This document shows, piece after piece, positions 26,798 to 35,344 of a DNA stretch of 64,000 bases. Position 1 is the stretch's first letter. Each line of letters starts with the position of its first letter. The notes below the pieces were generated by a model. The model made no database searches. It was not told the origin of the DNA and was given only the letters and a program-made list of their open reading frames with translations. The translations under genes and the position numbers were made by a program. Source of the stretch: Paractinoplanes atraurantiacus (GTDB lineage Bacteria > Actinomycetota > Actinomycetes > Mycobacteriales > Micromonosporaceae); contig NZ_OBDY01000001.1 in the NCBI RefSeq assembly GCF_900215205.1, forward strand, positions 864,786 to 928,785, read 5' to 3'.

Positions 26798-27598
26798 ATG
26801 AAGATTCTCGTCACCGGTGCCACCGGCACCGTCGGTGGTCACGTCGCCCGTCAGCTGTCCGGCCGCGGCCACGAGGTCGTCGCCCTGGTTCGCGACTCGG
26901 CGAAAGCGGATCTGCCCGCCGACATCACCTTGATCGAGGGAGATCTCACCAACGCCGGGGACGTCCGCCGCGCGCTGGCCGGCGTCGACCGCGCCTATCT
27001 CACCATGGCCGACGACAACGGCGCCGTCTTCGCCGCCGAGGCCGCCACGAGCGGCGTCGGCCACGTCGTGCTGCTGTCGTCGTTCACCGCCGTCACCGAG
27101 CTGCCCTCCGGCGCGGCCAACTTCGTCACCGCCCGTCATCAGGCCGGTGAGCGGGCCCTGACCGAGGCCGGCGTGCCGTCCACGTTCCTGCGTGCGGCCG
27201 GTTTCGACTACAACATCCTGCTCTGGGTGGGCGAGGACGGCGTCGTCCGGGCTCCGAACCCCGACGTGCCGCTGCCGATCGTCGACCCGTCCGACATCGC
27301 CGCCTCGGCCGTCGCCCAGCTGCTCGCCGACGACCCGAAGCCCGGCCCCTACCTGATCACAGGCCCGGCCCTGGTTTCCGTCCGGGACCAGGTCAACACC
27401 ATCAACACCATCTTGACCAGGTCGTACGTCGTTCAGGAGATCACCGAGGCCGAGGCCGGCCTGCCGGTGCCGATCCTGGAGACGATGGGCCCGGCCGCCG
27501 CCGTGGTCGGCCCGACCACCGACGTCGAGACCCTCACCGGCCGCCCCGCACGCCCCTTCGCGGCCTGGGTGACCGACAACCAGGCGGCCTTCAAGTAA
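26798..27598 (+). CDS. NAD(P)-binding NmrA/SDR-type reductase
   Basis: A 266-residue atypical short-chain dehydrogenase. The Rossmann motif is ILVTGATGTVGGHVARQL at the very start. Also visible are the acidic strand LIEGDLTNAGDVRRAL and a long loop SFTAVTELPSG without the YxxxK pair. NmrA-like proteins reduce quinones or sense the NADP redox state. It diverges from the XRE/MmyB regulator, its probable controller. ATG 26798 places the GxxGxxG motif at residue 7, as in the family. Confidence 0.9.
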   Translation: MKILVTGATGTVGGHVARQLSGRGHEVVALVRDSAKADLPADITLIEGDLTNAGDVRRALAGVDRAYLTMADDNGAVFAAEAATSGVGHVVLLSSFTAVTELPSGAANFVTARHQAGERALTEAGVPSTFLRAAGFDYNILLWVGEDGVVRAPNPDVPLPIVDPSDIAASAVAQLLADDPKPGPYLITGPALVSVRDQVNTINTILTRSYVVQEITEAEAGLPVPILETMGPAAAVVGPTTDVETLTGRPARPFAAWVTDNQAAFK

Positions 27599-27618
27599 CG
27601 CCGGGTACCGTTGCGGCC

Positions 27619-28443
27619 GTGCCAGAGGGACACACCATTCATCGGCTCGCGGCCCGGCATCGGGAGCTCTTCGCGGGGCAGTCTTTGCAGGTCAGCAGCC
27701 CACAGGGGCGGTTCGCGGGCGGGGCCCGGCAGGTTGACGGGCGGCGGCTCGCCGACACCGAGGCGTACGGCAAGCATCTGTTGCACCACTACGAGGGCGA
27801 CCTGAGCGTGCACGTTCACCTCGGGCTGTACGGGAAGTTCGCCGACGGTGCGGCGCCCGTGCCGGAGCCCGTGGGGCAGGTGCGGATGCGGGTCGTGGGG
27901 GACGGGCACTGGCTCGAGCTGCGCGGGCCGACCGCGTGCGAGGTGCTCGATCCGTTGCGGGCGCAGCAGTTGCGCGACCGGCTGGGCGCGGATCCGTTGC
28001 GGGACGACGCCGATCCGGCGGCGGCGTACGCGCGGGTCCGCACCAGCACCAAGCCGCTGTTCGCGCTGCTGCTCGACCAGTCGATCGTCGCCGGGTGCGG
28101 GCTGATCTACGCCAACGAGGTGCTCTTCCGGGCCGGGCTGGCGCCGACCACGCCGGGGCGGCTGATCGGGGCGGAGCTGTGGGACGAGCTCTGGACCGAC
28201 CTGCGCGCCCTGATGAAGGAGGGCGTCGCCCGGGGCCGCATCGACACTGTGCACACCGAGCACACGCCGGAGGCGATGCAGCGTGCACCACGCGTCGACC
28301 GGCACGGCGGCGAGGTCTACGTCTACCGCCGTCCCGGTCAGGCGTGCCTGGTGTGCGGCACCGAGATCGCGCGCGGCCCGCTGGCCGGGCGCAATCTCTA
28401 CTGGTGTCCTACGTGCCAGCCGGCGGGGTCGCCGAAGGGGTGA
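27619..28443 (+). CDS. Fpg/Nei family DNA glycosylase-AP lyase
   Basis: A 274-residue base-excision repair enzyme starting at GTG. After start-Met removal the catalytic Pro and Glu are in PEGHTIHRLA; a conserved Lys lies in EAYGKHLLHHY. The H2TH region has SIVAGCGLIYANEVLF, and the C-terminal zinc finger is CLVCGT...WCPTC. The PEGHTIH start and HVHLGLYGKF segment fit the Nei2 branch of actinobacteria, which removes oxidised pyrimidines. Its 3' end overlaps the convergent deacetylase gene by 35 bp. Confidence 0.93.
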   Translation: MPEGHTIHRLAARHRELFAGQSLQVSSPQGRFAGGARQVDGRRLADTEAYGKHLLHHYEGDLSVHVHLGLYGKFADGAAPVPEPVGQVRMRVVGDGHWLELRGPTACEVLDPLRAQQLRDRLGADPLRDDADPAAAYARVRTSTKPLFALLLDQSIVAGCGLIYANEVLFRAGLAPTTPGRLIGAELWDELWTDLRALMKEGVARGRIDTVHTEHTPEAMQRAPRVDRHGGEVYVYRRPGQACLVCGTEIARGPLAGRNLYWCPTCQPAGSPKG

Positions 28444-29830
28444 CCGCCGGCGCGGGCGGGGTCTGCGTGGGCAGGGCCGAGGGCGGCGGGCCCGGGATCT
28501 GCGGCAGGCCCAGCGTGAAGTTCGCCTTGAACCAGGGCAGGAGCTTCTCGTACGCGGCGATCGTGTCGGGCTGGCCGAAGTCGTGCGACAGCACGATGGC
28601 GCCGGGCTTCACGCTTTTCTGGACCTCGGCGATGACCCGGTCGACGTGCTGGGCGTCGGTCTCACCCTCGGGGTGGTCCCAGTCGCGCGGGTCGACCTCC
28701 CAGTAGATCGACGTCATGCCGGCCCCGCCGGCCACGGCGACCAGCCGGTCGGTGAAGTTGCCGCCGGGCGCCCGGAAGAACGGGATCTCGGCGCCCGGTA
28801 CGGCGGCGCGGATGGCCGCGTTCGTACGGTCGAGATCGGCCTTGATCTTCTCGGGCTTGTCCTTGCCGATCTTCAGGCTGTGGTCCCAGGTGTGGTTGCA
28901 CAGCGTGTGACCGGCGTCGACGATCTGCCGCACGATCTCGGGGTGTTTCTTGACCTGCGACCCGACCAGGCAGAAGACCGCCTTGACGTCGTTCTTGGCC
29001 AGCAGGGCCAGGATCTTCGGCGTCTGCACCGGGTCGGGGCCGTCGTCGAAGGTGAGCGCGACGGCCTCGGTGCCGGTCGTGCGCAGCGAGGCGCCGGGGC
29101 CGGCCGGCGGGACCTTGGGCGCGCTCTCGCCGGTCTGCTGCGCGGCCGGCGTGGCGCTCGGCGCCACTGTGGGCACGGCGGCGGTCGGCTGCGGCGCGGC
29201 CGCGTCATCGCCGGAGGCCGCGGGGATATCGGCGGCGGGCTTCTCGTCCTTGTTGCCGGCCGGCTTGGACCTGGTGGGCTCCTCGTCGTCCTTGACCGGG
29301 GCGGCCTTTGACGGTTTCGGCTGCACGCCGACGACGGCCTGGGCGGCGGCGTTCACCGCGTTCACACTCTCGCGCCGCTGCTCGGCCGGCATGGCCAGCA
29401 GCAGGATGCCGATCGCGACCAGCGAGGCCAGCAGCACCTGCTGGCGCGACTTGCCCATCAGCAGCCACGACTCGATCGGCAGGGTGCCCGGCGCGCGGTG
29501 GCTGCCCATGGTGGGCGGGCGCTGGGCCGGCGGCTTGGCCACGGCATGCCGGCCGGCGCGGGTGGGCCGCTGACCGCGGGTCGCGCCGCGCTGGCGGGGC
29601 AGGGAAGCCGGCGAGCCGGACGCGTCGTCGCCGACGAAGCTCACGACGGGCTTGCCCCGGCGATAGCGGGTCTCGGGCCGGTCGATGACGGCGACGGGCG
29701 AGGCGTCGGGGGCGGAAGACTCGATGATCGGGTGCTCCGACGTCACGTCGGCCAGCGACTCCGGTCGATGATGCCGCCCGCGCGTCGTCTGTCCGGCCGG
29801 GGTCGGATAACGGGGAGATTGCGGCGACAT
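28409..29830 (-). CDS. Membrane-anchored polysaccharide deacetylase (NodB domain)
   Basis: A 473-residue protein. A basic, disordered cytoplasmic tail (1-125) is followed by one transmembrane helix (about 130-148), a Pro/Ala/Thr-rich spacer to 240 and a NodB domain. NodB motifs are TFDDGPDP (catalytic Asp and metal Asp), NHTWDHS (metal His pair) and FFRAPGGNF. A Pro/Thr tail ends the chain. These enzymes deacetylate peptidoglycan or chitin-type N-acetylglucosamine; the neighbouring chitinases make either plausible. The exact start is uncertain, as a GTG 28 codons downstream is also reasonable. Confidence 0.9.
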   Translation of the reverse strand: MSPQSPRYPTPAGQTTRGRHHRPESLADVTSEHPIIESSAPDASPVAVIDRPETRYRRGKPVVSFVGDDASGSPASLPRQRGATRGQRPTRAGRHAVAKPPAQRPPTMGSHRAPGTLPIESWLLMGKSRQQVLLASLVAIGILLLAMPAEQRRESVNAVNAAAQAVVGVQPKPSKAAPVKDDEEPTRSKPAGNKDEKPAADIPAASGDDAAAPQPTAAVPTVAPSATPAAQQTGESAPKVPPAGPGASLRTTGTEAVALTFDDGPDPVQTPKILALLAKNDVKAVFCLVGSQVKKHPEIVRQIVDAGHTLCNHTWDHSLKIGKDKPEKIKADLDRTNAAIRAAVPGAEIPFFRAPGGNFTDRLVAVAGGAGMTSIYWEVDPRDWDHPEGETDAQHVDRVIAEVQKSVKPGAIVLSHDFGQPDTIAAYEKLLPWFKANFTLGLPQIPGPPPSALPTQTPPAPAVTPSATPPAGT

Positions 29831-29939
29831 CCTGCATGCCTACCGTGCCGCAAGATCGAGCGCGAGACCGTATCGGTGGTTGTCACGCTACGGAGCGCGA
29901 TTTCACCTGGTAGCGCTCGGTGGAGGCGAATCCGGCGAA

Positions 29940-31307
29940 TCAGGCCGCGTGCACCGCGTCCGTCGCCTTTCGGGCAGCGATCAACACCGGGTCCCACACC
30001 GGCGCGAAGGGCGGCGCGTAGCTCAGATCGAGCGCCGTCATCTCCTCGACCGTCATCTTGTTCCACACCGCCAGTGCCAGCGCGTCGATCCGCTTGGCCG
30101 CCTCGGACCGGCCGACGATCTGGGCGCCCAGCAGCAGCCCGGTGCGCCGCTCGGCGATCAGCTTGACCGTCATCGGCGAGGCGCCGGGGTAGTAGCCGGC
30201 CCGGCTCGTCGACTCCACGGTGGCCGTGACGAACTTGTACCCGGCCTGATCGGCCTCGTGCGACGTCAGGCCGGTGCGGGCCACCTCGAGATCGCAGACC
30301 TTCGTCACCGCCGTGCCGATCACGCCCGGGAAGGTCGCGTAGCCGCCGCCGATGTTGATGCCGGCGACCCGGCCCTGTTTGTTGGCGTGGGTGCCCAGCG
30401 GCACGTGCACCGGGCGCCCGGTGATCAGGTGGCGGGTCTCGACGCAGTCGCCGGCGGCCCAGATGTCCTCGTGGCCCTCGACGCGCATGCGCAGATCGGT
30501 GCGCAGGCCCCCGGTCGCGCCCACGGGAAGGCCCGCGGTGCGGGCGATGGCGGTGTTCGGCCGTACGCCCAAGCCCATGACCACGATGTTGGCCGGCAGC
30601 GAGCCGGAGGGCGTGACCACCGCGGTGACCCGGCCGCCGGCGGTCTCGAGGCCCTCGACGTGGGCGTTCGTCACGATGTCGATGCCGAGACCGCGGATGG
30701 CGTCCTGGACCATCTGGCCGATCTCGGGGTCGGCCGTCTTGGCCATGGGCTGTGGCGACTTCTCGAGCAGCGTCACCTCGAGGCCGCGCTGGATCATCGC
30801 CTCGGCCATCTCGACGCCGATGTAGCCGCCGCCGATCACCACCGCCCGGCGAGGTTTCCGCGCGGCGGAAGAGGAGAGCCACGCGTGGATGGCGTCGCCG
30901 TCCTCCAGCGTCTGCACACCGAAGACGCCGGCCTCCCGCACGCGGGCCCACTCGGGCACGACCGGGGACGCGCCGGCCGCGTACACCAAATGATCGAAGC
31001 TCTCCCGAACCTCGCCGTCCCCGTGCAAGGCCACCACCTGCCGGCGGTCGAGGTCGATGCCGACCACGTCATGCTGGAGGCGGACGTCGATGCCGTTCTT
31101 GCGATGCTCTTCGGGGGTACGGGCGATCAGCGCGTCCCGCTCGTCGACGGCGCCGCCGATCCAGTACGGAATGCCGCAGGCCGAGTACGACGTGAAGCGC
31201 CCACGCTCGAAGACCACGATCTCGAGGTGGTCCGTTCCCAGGCGCTTGCGGGCCTGCGACGCGGCCGACATGCCGGCCGCGTCCCCGCCGATCACGACGA
31301 GCTTCAT
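29940..31307 (-). CDS. CoA-disulfide reductase-like FAD/NAD(P) oxidoreductase
   Basis: A 455-residue flavoprotein of the pyridine nucleotide-disulfide family. The FAD site is VVIGGDAAGMSAASQ (residues 4-18). The single redox Cys44 is in SYSACGIPYW, as in CoA-disulfide reductase and NADH oxidase/peroxidase. The NAD(P) site is VVIGGGYIGVEMAEAM, and DIWAAGDCVE binds FAD near the C-terminal half; a dimerisation domain follows. It reduces a CoA- or thiol-type disulfide or peroxide with NAD(P)H; the true substrate is not decided by sequence. A ligase gene lies 9 bp upstream. Confidence 0.9.
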   Translation of the reverse strand: MKLVVIGGDAAGMSAASQARKRLGTDHLEIVVFERGRFTSYSACGIPYWIGGAVDERDALIARTPEEHRKNGIDVRLQHDVVGIDLDRRQVVALHGDGEVRESFDHLVYAAGASPVVPEWARVREAGVFGVQTLEDGDAIHAWLSSSAARKPRRAVVIGGGYIGVEMAEAMIQRGLEVTLLEKSPQPMAKTADPEIGQMVQDAIRGLGIDIVTNAHVEGLETAGGRVTAVVTPSGSLPANIVVMGLGVRPNTAIARTAGLPVGATGGLRTDLRMRVEGHEDIWAAGDCVETRHLITGRPVHVPLGTHANKQGRVAGINIGGGYATFPGVIGTAVTKVCDLEVARTGLTSHEADQAGYKFVTATVESTSRAGYYPGASPMTVKLIAERRTGLLLGAQIVGRSEAAKRIDALALAVWNKMTVEEMTALDLSYAPPFAPVWDPVLIAARKATDAVHAA

Positions 31308-31316
31308 CAGCCCAGA

Positions 31317-32474
31317 CTACTGACCTCCGAGCTCGCCCCGGGTCGCCTTCGCCATGTGGTCCACCACATCGGCGACCGTGCCGCGGGCCAGGATCGCCCG
31401 CTGCCGGGCGGCCCCGGTGCCCTCCGAGCGCAGCCGTCCGAGAAGGACGGTCGCGCGCTCCAGGTCGCCGTGGCGCTCGAGCTCGGGGCGCACGTAGTCG
31501 AAGAGCTGGCGCATCAGCCGCCACGCGGGACGCGGCTCGCGGGTGGCCATGTCGATGTTGACGCCCTCGAGCCCGTCGTGCGCGGCCCGCCAGTGCGCCG
31601 CCACCAGCAGCGTGTCCGGCACGACCGGGGCCGGCTTGCCGTCGCGGACCTCGTTGACCAGCGTGGCGACCAGGGCCCGGGCCAGCGCGGCGAGCAGCAC
31701 CGCGTCGTCGGCCGAGGGCATCACGTCGCCCATCCGGAGCTCGACCGTCGGGTAGTTCGCGGCGAGCCGGGCATACCAGTAGAGCATGCCCTCGTCGAGC
31801 ATGGCGCCGCTCGCCTCGAGGTCGGAGATGAGCGTCAGATAGTGCTCGTACGACTCCAGGTAGGGCGCCGGGCCGACGGTGGGCCAGCGCTCCCACATCA
31901 TGTAGCGCCAGCTCGCGTAGCCGGTGTCACGCCCCTTGAACAACGGCGAGTTCACCGTGGCGGCCTGGAAGATCGGCAGCCACGGGCGTAGGTGGTTGAG
32001 GACCTGCACGCCGGTCTCGTCGTCGGGGATGCTCACGTGCACGTGGGTGCCGCACATGCCGGCGCCGGGGGAGAGGTCGCCGAAGCGCTCCTGCATCCGG
32101 TGGTAGCGCGGGTTGTCGACGACCCGGATGTGCGGTCCGGCCACCGGTGCGGTGCCCATGGCCAGCAGCCGGGCGCCCGCGCGCTCGGCCGCGGAGGCGA
32201 CGCCGGCCCGCAGGCCGCGCAACGCGTCCGACAGGGCGCCGAGGTCGAGTTGCGGCGGGCTCGCCACTTCGATCTGGCTGCGCATGTACTCGTGCTGCAC
32301 CGACGGGCGGAGGTCGGCCGGCAGCTGGGCGAAGACGTCTTCGACCGCTTCCACGGCGCGCGGCTCGACCGCGTCGATCAGGAGGTATTCCTCCTCGACG
32401 CCGAGCGTGTGCAGATCGTGGGCCTCGGCTATCTCGGCCAGTTCAGGATCGATCGTGGTACCGCCCGTGTCCAT
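31317..32474 (-). CDS. YbdK-type carboxylate-amine ligase (glutamate-cysteine ligase 2 family)
   Basis: A 385-residue ATP-dependent ligase. The N-terminal LGVEEEYLLID holds the metal/ATP Glu residues, followed by HEYMRSQIEVASPP, MCGTHVHVSIPD and NSPLFKGRDTGYASWR, all typical of GCS2/YbdK. The family joins glutamate to an amine such as cysteine. The adjacent CoA-disulfide-reductase-like gene, 9 bp downstream on the same strand, suggests a joint role in low-molecular-weight thiols (inference; actinobacteria usually make mycothiol instead). I chose ATG 32474, since longer forms add an unconserved leader. Confidence 0.9.
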   Translation of the reverse strand: MDTGGTTIDPELAEIAEAHDLHTLGVEEEYLLIDAVEPRAVEAVEDVFAQLPADLRPSVQHEYMRSQIEVASPPQLDLGALSDALRGLRAGVASAAERAGARLLAMGTAPVAGPHIRVVDNPRYHRMQERFGDLSPGAGMCGTHVHVSIPDDETGVQVLNHLRPWLPIFQAATVNSPLFKGRDTGYASWRYMMWERWPTVGPAPYLESYEHYLTLISDLEASGAMLDEGMLYWYARLAANYPTVELRMGDVMPSADDAVLLAALARALVATLVNEVRDGKPAPVVPDTLLVAAHWRAAHDGLEGVNIDMATREPRPAWRLMRQLFDYVRPELERHGDLERATVLLGRLRSEGTGAARQRAILARGTVADVVDHMAKATRGELGGQ

Positions 32475-32540
32475 GGCCGCGAAATACCCGATCTTCGCGC
32501 CCCGGAAACGGTACCAACGGGCAATCGATGGCAGTCCATA

Positions 32541-32588
32541 TTGACAGCACGTTCGTAACAAGCGTGAAATCCGCTGAGAGCGCTCTCA
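32541..32588 (+). promoter_or_regulatory. Promoter with LacI/CebR-type palindromic operator before the GH16 gene
   Basis: TTGACA (32541-32546) and TGAAAT (32565-32570) make a -35/-10 pair with an 18-bp spacer. TGAGAGCGCTCTCA (32575-32588), a perfect 14-bp palindrome, lies right after the -10. It differs by one base per arm from the Streptomyces CebR operator TGGGAGCGCTCCCA. Repression by a LacI-family sugar regulator that releases in the presence of an oligosaccharide is inferred. Confidence 0.65.
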
Positions 32589-32617
32589 CACCCTCCCCCC
32601 GATGGAAGGCGCACTCC

Positions 32618-33991
32618 ATGAGACTCCGTGTTGTCACAGCGGGCGCCGCGGCGGCGCTCGCCCTGGCCGCGTCCGCGGTCTTCGCGATGACCGCCGAGGC
32701 GGCCGTTCCCGCCGCTCCCTCCGGCATGACCACCGTGTTCAGCGACGACTTCACCGGCGCCGCGGGCACCGGGCTCAACCGCTCCAACTGGCTCTACGCG
32801 ACCGGCACCGGCTATCCGGGCGGCGCCGCCAACTGGGGCACCGGCGAGGTCGAGACGATGACCGACTCGACGGCCAACGTCTATCAGGACGGCAACGGCA
32901 ACCTGGTCATCAAGCCGCTGCGCGACTCCTCCGGCCGCTGGACCTCGGGCCGGGTCGAGACCCAGCGCACCGACTTCGCAGCGCCGGCCGGCGGCAAGGT
33001 CCGCATCGAGGCGCGGCTCCAGCAGCCCAACGTCAGCGGGGCCGCCGCGGCCGGTTACTGGCCGGCGTTCTGGGCGCTGGGCGGGGCGGCCCGCCCGGTC
33101 GGCGCGACCAACTGGCCGGGCATCGGCGAGTGGGACATCATGGAGAACATCAACGGCCGTGAGTCCGTCTTCGCGGCGCTGCACTGCGGCACCAACCCGG
33201 GCGGTCCCTGCAACGAGACGACCGGCATCACCAGCGGCGAGCGCGCGTGCAGCGGTTGCAAGACCGGTTTCCACACGTACGCCATCGAGTACGACCGGAC
33301 CACGGCCAACGAGCAGCTGCGCTGGTACCTCGACGGCAACAACTACTTCACGTTCAGCAAGAACCAGCTCGACGCGACCACCTGGAACAACGCGACCCAG
33401 CACGGCTTCTTCGTGATCCTCAACGTGGCCATGGGCGGCGGCTTTCCGGCCGCGTTCGGCGGCGGGCCCACCGCGTCCACCCAGCCCGGCGTGCCGATGA
33501 TCGTCGACTACGTGGCGGTCTACCAGTCGTCGGGCGGCACGACGCCGACGACGCCGCCGACCACCACCCCGCCGCCGTCGGGCACGCGGGACGCCTTCTC
33601 CCGCATCGAGGCCGAGTCGTACAACGCGGCGTCCGGCGTGCAGGTCGAGACCTGCTCCGAGGGTGGCCAGGACGTCGGCTACATCGCCAACGGCGACTGG
33701 CTCCAGTTCAACAACGTCAACTTCGGCTCGGGCGGGGTGCGCGACTTCGTCGCCCGGGTCGCTTCCGGCGCCGGCTCCGGGGTCAGCGGTCTGGTCGAGG
33801 TGCGCCTCGACAGCCGTACCAGCGCGCCGATCGGCAGCTTCGCGCTGGGCAGCACGGGCGGCTGGCAGACGTGGCAGTCGATACCCGGGAACGTCTCCGG
33901 CGTCACCGGCACCCACACCGTCTACGTGACCTTCACGAGCGGGCAGCCGGCCGACTTCGTCAACGTGAACTGGATCCAGTTCCGCAAGTGA
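32618..33991 (+). CDS. Secreted GH16 beta-glucanase with C-terminal CBM6-like module
   Basis: A 457-residue secreted enzyme: signal peptide 1-29; GH16 domain about 36-305 with catalytic GEWDIMEN (Glu171, Asp173, Glu176); a short PT linker (about 307-322); and a carbohydrate-binding module from about 325 (RIEAESYNAASGVQVE, GYIANGDWLQFNNVNFG) typical of CBM6. GH16 members of this shape cut beta-1,3- or mixed-link glucans such as fungal cell walls. It is preceded by a LacI-type operator and followed by two chitinases, suggesting a mycolytic set. ATG 32618 gives the complete signal peptide. Confidence 0.95.
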   Translation: MRLRVVTAGAAAALALAASAVFAMTAEAAVPAAPSGMTTVFSDDFTGAAGTGLNRSNWLYATGTGYPGGAANWGTGEVETMTDSTANVYQDGNGNLVIKPLRDSSGRWTSGRVETQRTDFAAPAGGKVRIEARLQQPNVSGAAAAGYWPAFWALGGAARPVGATNWPGIGEWDIMENINGRESVFAALHCGTNPGGPCNETTGITSGERACSGCKTGFHTYAIEYDRTTANEQLRWYLDGNNYFTFSKNQLDATTWNNATQHGFFVILNVAMGGGFPAAFGGGPTASTQPGVPMIVDYVAVYQSSGGTTPTTPPTTTPPPSGTRDAFSRIEAESYNAASGVQVETCSEGGQDVGYIANGDWLQFNNVNFGSGGVRDFVARVASGAGSGVSGLVEVRLDSRTSAPIGSFALGSTGGWQTWQSIPGNVSGVTGTHTVYVTFTSGQPADFVNVNWIQFRK

Positions 33992-34002
33992 CGCATCGAG
34001 AA

Positions 34003-34065
34003 ATTTAAGGATATTTAAGGGCTGGCCCCTCTGGACTTAACTGTTAACAGTCCTTAATTATTAAC
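34003..34065 (+). promoter_or_regulatory. AT-rich chitinase promoter with TTAAC direct repeats and ACTGTTAACAGT palindrome
   Basis: Two perfect ATTTAAGG copies (34003, 34013) are followed by TTAAC at 34037, 34044 and 34061 and TTAAT at 34054; the two pairs are offset by 17 bp. The perfect palindrome ACTGTTAACAGT is at 34040-34051. The last repeat ends 2 bp before the ATG, leaving no room for a Shine-Dalgarno. A 9-mer of the palindrome recurs before the chitinase at 25133. Confidence 0.5.
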
Positions 34066-34067
34066 AC

Positions 34068-35315
34068 ATGAAGGGCTATCGATCGGTCGTCCTGGCCACT
34101 GTCGCCGCGCTGCTCGCGGGCGGCGCGGCCACCTACTTCTCGGGCTCAGCGTCGGCCGCAGCGGCCTGCGCGCCGGCGTGGAGCTCGACCGCCGTCTACG
34201 TGGGCGGCAACACGGCCTCGCAGAACGGCCACAACTACAGCGCCAAGTGGTGGACGCAGAACGAGTCGCCCGCCACGCACAGCGGCCAGTGGGACGTCTG
34301 GGCCGACAACGGCGCCTGCGGTGGTACGACACCACCCACCACCCCGCCGACAACACCACCCACCACCCCGCCGGCCACCACCCCGCCCCCGACGACGCCG
34401 CCGCCCAGTAACGGCACTCTCCCCGCGCACTTCCTGACCGGTTACTGGCAGAACTTCGACAACGGCGCGGCCCCGCTCAAGCTGGCCGCCGTCCCGGCGA
34501 ACTACGACCTGATCGCGGTCGCCTTCGCCGACGCCACCGCCACCCCCGGCGCGGTCTCCTTCACGCTCGACCCGGGTCTGGCCGGCGCCGTCGGTGGCTA
34601 CACGGACGCGCAGTTCAAGGCCGACATCGCCACCCTGCACGCCCGCGGCAAGAAGGTCATCATCTCGGTCGGCGGTGAGAAGGGCACGGTCAGCGTCGCG
34701 AACGCCGCAGCGGCCACCAACTTCGCCAACTCCGTCTACTCACTGATGACGACGTACGGCTTCGACGGCGTCGACATCGACCTGGAGAACGGGCTCAACG
34801 CCACCTACATGGCCCAGGCGCTGCGCAGCCTGCGGGCCAAGGCCGGCAGCAACCTGATCATCACGATGGCCCCGCAGACCATCGACATGCAGAGCACCGG
34901 CTCCTCGTACTTCGCCCTGGCGCTGTCCATCAAGGACATCCTCACGGTCGTACACACCCAGTTCTACAACTCCGGCTCGATGCTCGGCTGCGACCAGAAC
35001 GCCGCGTACAGCCAGGGCACGGTGAACTTCCTGACCGCGCTGGCCTGCATTCAGACCCAGAACGGTCTGCGCCCCGACCAGGTCGCCCTCGGCCTGCCGT
35101 CGAGCACCCGGGCCGCCGGTGGCGGCTACGTCGCCCCCTCGGTGGTCAACAACGCGCTCGACTGCCTGGCCCGCGGCACCAACTGCGGCACCTTCAAGCC
35201 CCCGGCGACCTATCCGGGCATCCGCGGCGCGATGACCTGGTCGATCAACTGGGACGTCGCCAACGGCAACGGCTTCGCCAACACCGTCAAGCCGCACCTC
35301 GCCACCCTCCCGTAA
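34068..35315 (+). CDS. Secreted GH18 chitinase with CBM5/12-like module
   Basis: A 415-residue secreted chitinase: signal peptide (1-32), chitin-binding module 34-86 with SAKWWTQNESP, PT linker (87-116), and GH18 barrel from 120. The catalytic motif is DGVDIDLE with Glu240. The binding module is almost identical to that of the next gene, at DNA level too. It is the first gene of a chitinase pair; the second starts 30 bp after its stop behind its own Shine-Dalgarno. No Shine-Dalgarno stands before this ATG, so the mRNA is probably leaderless. Confidence 0.95.
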   Translation: MKGYRSVVLATVAALLAGGAATYFSGSASAAAACAPAWSSTAVYVGGNTASQNGHNYSAKWWTQNESPATHSGQWDVWADNGACGGTTPPTTPPTTPPTTPPATTPPPTTPPPSNGTLPAHFLTGYWQNFDNGAAPLKLAAVPANYDLIAVAFADATATPGAVSFTLDPGLAGAVGGYTDAQFKADIATLHARGKKVIISVGGEKGTVSVANAAAATNFANSVYSLMTTYGFDGVDIDLENGLNATYMAQALRSLRAKAGSNLIITMAPQTIDMQSTGSSYFALALSIKDILTVVHTQFYNSGSMLGCDQNAAYSQGTVNFLTALACIQTQNGLRPDQVALGLPSSTRAAGGGYVAPSVVNNALDCLARGTNCGTFKPPATYPGIRGAMTWSINWDVANGNGFANTVKPHLATLP

Positions 35316-35344
35316 CACCCCCCCACCCCCACAGGAGCATCCCC

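Noticed and set aside
34003..34067. DasR-type operator before the chitinase genes
   Set aside because: No ACTGGTCTAGACCAGT-like sequence is found; the repeats are TTAAC-based.
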